DNA from: Candidatus Omnitrophota bacterium
GTDB lineage: Bacteria; Omnitrophota; Gorgyraeia; VGKN01
NCBI GenBank assembly: GCA_020052955.1
Contig: JAGVOB010000106.1
Coordinates: 1 to 39,718, forward strand
Direction: 5' to 3'
Length of the DNA stretch: 39,718 bases
In this document: positions 36,047 through 39,718 of the stretch, in pieces
Position numbering within the stretch: position 1 is the first letter of the stretch
How the letters are laid out: every line of letters starts with the position of its first letter
Translations under genes and position numbers: made by a program
Notes under the pieces: model-generated
The model's database searches: none
Told to the model about the DNA's origin: nothing
Seen by the model: only the letters and a program-made list of their open reading frames with translations

Positions 36047-36140
36047 TGAAATTTGAGAGTGTTGAAAAAGCTTTTCTTTTCAACACTCTCACGGCAGATA
36101 TCGGAAGATTGCGTCAAATAAAGGTTTTGTAACAGCCTCA
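36047..36140. repeat. palindromic repeat family C, copy 2
   Basis: GAGAGTGTTGAAAA-agcttttc-TTTTCAACACTCTC plus TTGCGTCAAATAAAGGTTTTG tail; about 15 nt longer spacer than copy 1. Confidence 0.85.
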
Positions 36141-36180
36141 ATTTTATACAACACATTGAATATATTTCTGACGTGAAAAT

Positions 36181-37608
36181 ATGAGTCTAAATATCGGGTT
36201 TAAAAAAACTCTTGGCCTTAAGTTTGTAAGTTTTACAGCTGTAATAATTCTTATCATAGCAACATTTTTCAGCTGGTTTCTTATAAGGGAAGAACGCACC
36301 CTCCTAAAAGAAGAATTGTTTAAAAGGGGAATATCTATAACAAAATCGATTACAACGAATTGCCAATACGGCGTCTATACTGAAAACTTTGAAATTCTAA
36401 ATAACTTTACAACTAGTGCTGTGGCTGAGAAAGACATTGTATATGCCCTTATAGCTAATAAAGAAGGTTTGATACTTGCTCATAGCGACCCAACTAAAGT
36501 AGGCTCAACCTTTGATTTCGAAAAAGAGATAGGGGATGTTAAGATTAAACAATCATCTTGGATTAAGAACCAAAGTGTTTATGATATAACTATGCTTGTA
36601 AAATTAGATACAGGCAAGCTTAAAACAACCACTGGATTAAGCGGGTTTGCGGTAGAGGATCTTTTGAAGAGGGGCATCCGGGTTAAGGACGAGCTTATTG
36701 GATTTGTAAGCGTGGGAGTTTCAGATAGCTATTTGGAAGCAAGGTTCGCGCAGATAAAAGAAAATATTTTTATATACACGCTGATAATAATTATTGTAGG
36801 AATAATCTTAAGCATGCTATTTGCAAATAAGATTGTTAGCCCTGTTAAAGAGTTGTCAAAGGTAGCATCCGCCATAGCGAGCGGCGATCTTGACCAGAGA
36901 GTTAATTATTTTTCCGATGACGAAATAGGCGATTTAGCTCTTGTATTTAACAAAATGGGCGAGGATCTAAAGACCTCACGCCAGGAGATAGAAAATTACA
37001 GCAAAAATCTTGAAAATATGGTACATGATAGAACTCTACAGATAGAGAGGGCAAATTCGGAATTAAAAGAAACAAAAGAACTCTATAGGAAACTATCTAT
37101 AATAGATGGATTAACAGGTATATATAACCGCCGATACTTTGATGAGATTTTGACTAAAGAGTTTGAACGCGTTAAGAGATATTCTAGGCCAATATCTCTT
37201 ATGATGATAGATTTAGATTTTTTTAAAAAATTCAATGATAAATATGGTCATCCCGCTGGTGATCATATATTGAAGCAACTTACTGAATTGCTTTCAAAAT
37301 TTATCAGAACGGTTGATTTTCTTGCCAGATATGGAGGCGAAGAATTTGTCATAGTGCTCTTTGAAACGGAAAAGAAGGATGCAATTATGCTGGCTGAAAG
37401 GCTTGTTAAGATGGTGGATCAGAAAAGATTTCCGGGATTTGGGAATATCCCAGAGCTGCATCTTACTATAAGCGTTGGGGTAGCCAACTTTCCTGAAGAC
37501 GTTAAATTAAAAGAAGAGCTGATTAAGAAGGCAGACGACGCGTTATATCAGGCTAAAATTTTAGGCAGAAATAGGTTTCATTTTTTTATGAAAGAACACA
37601 TTTTGTAG
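36181..37608 (+). CDS. HAMP-GGDEF diguanylate cyclase
   Basis: Two TMs, HAMP (ANKIVSPVKELSKVASAIASGDLDQRV), GGEEF with RTVD I-site. Confidence 0.95.
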   Translation: MSLNIGFKKTLGLKFVSFTAVIILIIATFFSWFLIREERTLLKEELFKRGISITKSITTNCQYGVYTENFEILNNFTTSAVAEKDIVYALIANKEGLILAHSDPTKVGSTFDFEKEIGDVKIKQSSWIKNQSVYDITMLVKLDTGKLKTTTGLSGFAVEDLLKRGIRVKDELIGFVSVGVSDSYLEARFAQIKENIFIYTLIIIIVGIILSMLFANKIVSPVKELSKVASAIASGDLDQRVNYFSDDEIGDLALVFNKMGEDLKTSRQEIENYSKNLENMVHDRTLQIERANSELKETKELYRKLSIIDGLTGIYNRRYFDEILTKEFERVKRYSRPISLMMIDLDFFKKFNDKYGHPAGDHILKQLTELLSKFIRTVDFLARYGGEEFVIVLFETEKKDAIMLAERLVKMVDQKRFPGFGNIPELHLTISVGVANFPEDVKLKEELIKKADDALYQAKILGRNRFHFFMKEHIL

Positions 37609-37630
37609 AAAAAGAGGTAATTTCAATAAT

Positions 37631-38752
37631 ATGACCCAAATTGAAAAATTAGAAGAGCGGATTTTAAAACTTGAGCGCATACTTCGCGAAAAAGAAAAGG
37701 TATTGTTTATTATTAACAGTATAAGCAAAGAGATTTCAAGAAGCCTTAACTTGGATGATATCGTAAAGTCTATTGTAAATAACATTTATACGGCACTTGA
37801 TGTGGAGATTTGTTCTATCTTGCTTTTAGATGAGTCAGGCAGTCTGTATATAAAATATGCTATCGGGATTGATAACGATATAATTTCCTCTACAAGAATA
37901 CCGCGCGGCGAAGGTATATCTGGGTGGGTTTTGGATCATAAAAAGGATGTCTTTGTAGAAGATGTCGAGAGCGATAGCCGTTTTATGAAGAGAAATGATG
38001 AGAAATACTACACAAAGTCATTTATTAGTATCCCTCTATATACAAGAACAGAATCTATAGGTGTTATAAATATAAACAATAAACGTTCAAGAGAGAAATT
38101 TTCTCTTGAAGATTTTGAGCTGATAAAAGAGATAGCGATAGAGGCTTCAATTGCCATAGAGAAAGCAAAACTCTACAAAAATCTGCAGGAACTTTACATA
38201 ATGGCCGTAAAATCTTTGGTATATGCTATAGACATGAAGGATCACTATACTCATAGTCATTCTGAAGAGGTTGCAAAGTATGTTACTGCTATCTGCAAGG
38301 AGCTAAATTTTGAAGATTCAGAAATTAGAATGATAGAACAGGCCGCACAGTTGCATGATATAGGCAAGATAGGTATAAAAGATTCTATATTAAATAAACC
38401 CGGCCCTCTGACTAAAGAAGAATTTGAGGAAATAAAGCTTCATTCTACGAAAGGAGCCGAAATAATTGAGCCTCTGGAATTTCTGCAGGGCGTCGCTAAG
38501 ATTGTAAGGCAGTCCCATGAAAGATATGACGGCAAAGGATACCCCGATGGGCTAAAAGGAGAAGAGATAAATATCGGAGCAAGGATTATTGCTGTTGCCG
38601 ATTCTTATGATACTATGTGCTCTGAAAGGGTTTATAGAAAAAGGAAACTAAGCAAAGAAGAGGCTATGGCTGAATTAAAGAATAATAGCTCAACTCAATT
38701 TGACCCAAAGATCGTCGAAGCCTTTATAAAAATCCTAAAAAATTCCCGTTAG
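37631..38752 (+). CDS. GAF-HD-GYP c-di-GMP phosphodiesterase
   Basis: GAF domain; QLHDIGKIGI, HHH-type core as SHERYDGKGYPDGLKGEEINIGARIIAVADSYDTM. Confidence 0.95.
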   Translation: MTQIEKLEERILKLERILREKEKVLFIINSISKEISRSLNLDDIVKSIVNNIYTALDVEICSILLLDESGSLYIKYAIGIDNDIISSTRIPRGEGISGWVLDHKKDVFVEDVESDSRFMKRNDEKYYTKSFISIPLYTRTESIGVININNKRSREKFSLEDFELIKEIAIEASIAIEKAKLYKNLQELYIMAVKSLVYAIDMKDHYTHSHSEEVAKYVTAICKELNFEDSEIRMIEQAAQLHDIGKIGIKDSILNKPGPLTKEEFEEIKLHSTKGAEIIEPLEFLQGVAKIVRQSHERYDGKGYPDGLKGEEINIGARIIAVADSYDTMCSERVYRKRKLSKEEAMAELKNNSSTQFDPKIVEAFIKILKNSR

Positions 38753-38886
38753 CTTTCCCCGATTCCTGCGTCTATTAAAATAGTAGATGGTAGCAGTTTT
38801 AAACCTTGCCAAAATAGCTAAATAGAGTTAGTATGCTCAATATCCACATAGGAGTGGTAATGAGTTTAAAATAGGTTAAATTTATA

Positions 38887-38925
38887 GGGCAAATCTCTAA
38901 AAAAAGGGATTGCCTTTTTGTTTTT
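38887..38925 (+). terminator. Rho-independent terminator
   Basis: GGCAAaTCTC-taaaaaaa-GGGATTGCC followed by TTTTTGTTTTT. Confidence 0.8.
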
Positions 38926-39006
38926 AATAGTGGTAAACTATGGTAGAGATTAGAAGGGAATTTTATGGTGCTGGACGCAGGGCAGAGTTAATAAACGGAG
39001 GTAGCG

Positions 39007-39531
39007 ATGGAGAAGAAAAGGTCGGCTGGAGTTACAAAAGTTGGCTACTCCATAATTATAACAAATTTAATCCTTATACTTTTGCAATTGTTTCTTAACC
39101 CTCATTCTCGATGGTCTGAGTGGCTTTACACTCTGTTGGTGTCTTTTGTTCTTTACTTTTACTTATCGGCTAAGCTCGTTAGTCTTATATTTATCCCTAT
39201 CTTTATAATTCTTATCATATTGGGTATCAAGATATTGCAGTTAAATAACCCTGCACGGTTAACCTTTATTATTCTTCAAATCCCCATTGCAGTTATTCAT
39301 TTATACTACTTTGTTATGACATTTATAATATCTTGTGGATTGATTTTTTATAATGGACCATCGTATATTGAAGTGTTTGGACCAAATGTCACCAATCGAA
39401 GAATCCCAGTTCCGCCTCTGGCTAAATGGCCAGAAATATTACATATATTGATATCAGCTATACCATTGTTACTTTTCTTGTTCTATATAGTATTTCTCAC
39501 CCGCCCCAAAGTAAAGGAGCAGTTTAGGTAA
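39007..39531 (+). CDS. multi-TM membrane protein, hypothetical
   Basis: Four hydrophobic segments, ACGGAGG SD upstream. Confidence 0.7.
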   Translation: MEKKRSAGVTKVGYSIIITNLILILLQLFLNPHSRWSEWLYTLLVSFVLYFYLSAKLVSLIFIPIFIILIILGIKILQLNNPARLTFIILQIPIAVIHLYYFVMTFIISCGLIFYNGPSYIEVFGPNVTNRRIPVPPLAKWPEILHILISAIPLLLFLFYIVFLTRPKVKEQFR

Positions 39532-39562
39532 TCCTCTGGGCACTAAGGACATTGAGAGAAAA

Positions 39563-39661
39563 ATGAATAAAAAACAATTAATAATTGCTTGCTTTGTGGT
39601 GGGGGCATTTGCGTATACAGTGAACTTGCCCCGATTTAACGGACACCGAATAGTGGTATAA
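39563..39661 (+). pseudogene. short ORF with signal-peptide-like N terminus, apparently interrupted by an insertion element edge
   Basis: MNKKQLIIACFVVGAFAYTVNLPRFNGHRIVV*; the putative IS end GGACACC begins inside it. Confidence 0.45.
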
Positions 39662-39718
39662 TAACACAAGGGGGTGTCCTGTGGAACGAAAAAGTAAACG
39701 AAGAAGTCATGGCAGGGA
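39641..39718 (+). mobile_element. possible left end of an insertion sequence with the transposase start, truncated by window edge
   Basis: GGACACC...GGTGTCC inverted pair flanking TATAAT, then GTG ORF (M)ERKSKRRSHGR... Confidence 0.4.

Noticed and set aside
38085-38109. TTCAAGAGA...TCTCTTGAA palindrome in GAF-HD-GYP CDS
   Set aside because: Lies in the typical GAF F-x-x-E-D-x-E-L motif; coincidence.
460-39669. Antisense and out-of-frame ORFs of 60-173 aa in the ORF track (for example 26478-26999 minus, 16750-17157 minus)
   Set aside because: They lie opposite well-supported genes, lack recognisable domains and are expected by chance.
1-39718. CRISPR array
   Set aside because: No regularly spaced direct repeats and no cas-like ORFs.

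Overview
AT-rich bacterial chromosome segment, read from sequence alone. The gene content would fit an uncultured Gram-negative-type lineage such as Omnitrophota, but that is inference. Left part (about 1-14.6 kb) is a surface-glycan locus: two cobalamin-binding-type radical SAM proteins (one carrying a second SPASM-type radical SAM domain), two GT4 and two GT2 glycosyltransferases, a DUF5989-like peptide, an SGNH hydrolase, an O-antigen ligase/polymerase-TPR protein and a YbhN-like membrane protein. The middle is housekeeping: Trm112-like, aroQ, Xaa-Pro peptidase, efp, accB, accC, Asp23, AmaP, a PPi-type phosphofructokinase, gmhA, rfaE2, thiD2-thiE-thiC, a PfkB kinase, tRNA-Gly(CCC), a degenerate LysM-M23 lipoprotein, FmdB, an archaeal-type ATPase, phosphoesterase, HIT and dGTPase. 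The right part has c-di-GMP proteins (a degenerate HD-GYP, a GGDEF, an intact HD-GYP), SPOR, wHTH and CutA, and ends at what may be the left edge of an insertion element. The most striking unexplained signal is a dense population of palindromic elements, both intergenic and gene-edge. Several belong to repeated families. One is flanked by an exact 20-bp direct repeat, and deleting it restores a stop/start junction. Others supply stop codons or false N-terminal extensions to genes, and one is a perfect 30-bp in-frame palindrome inside a CDS.
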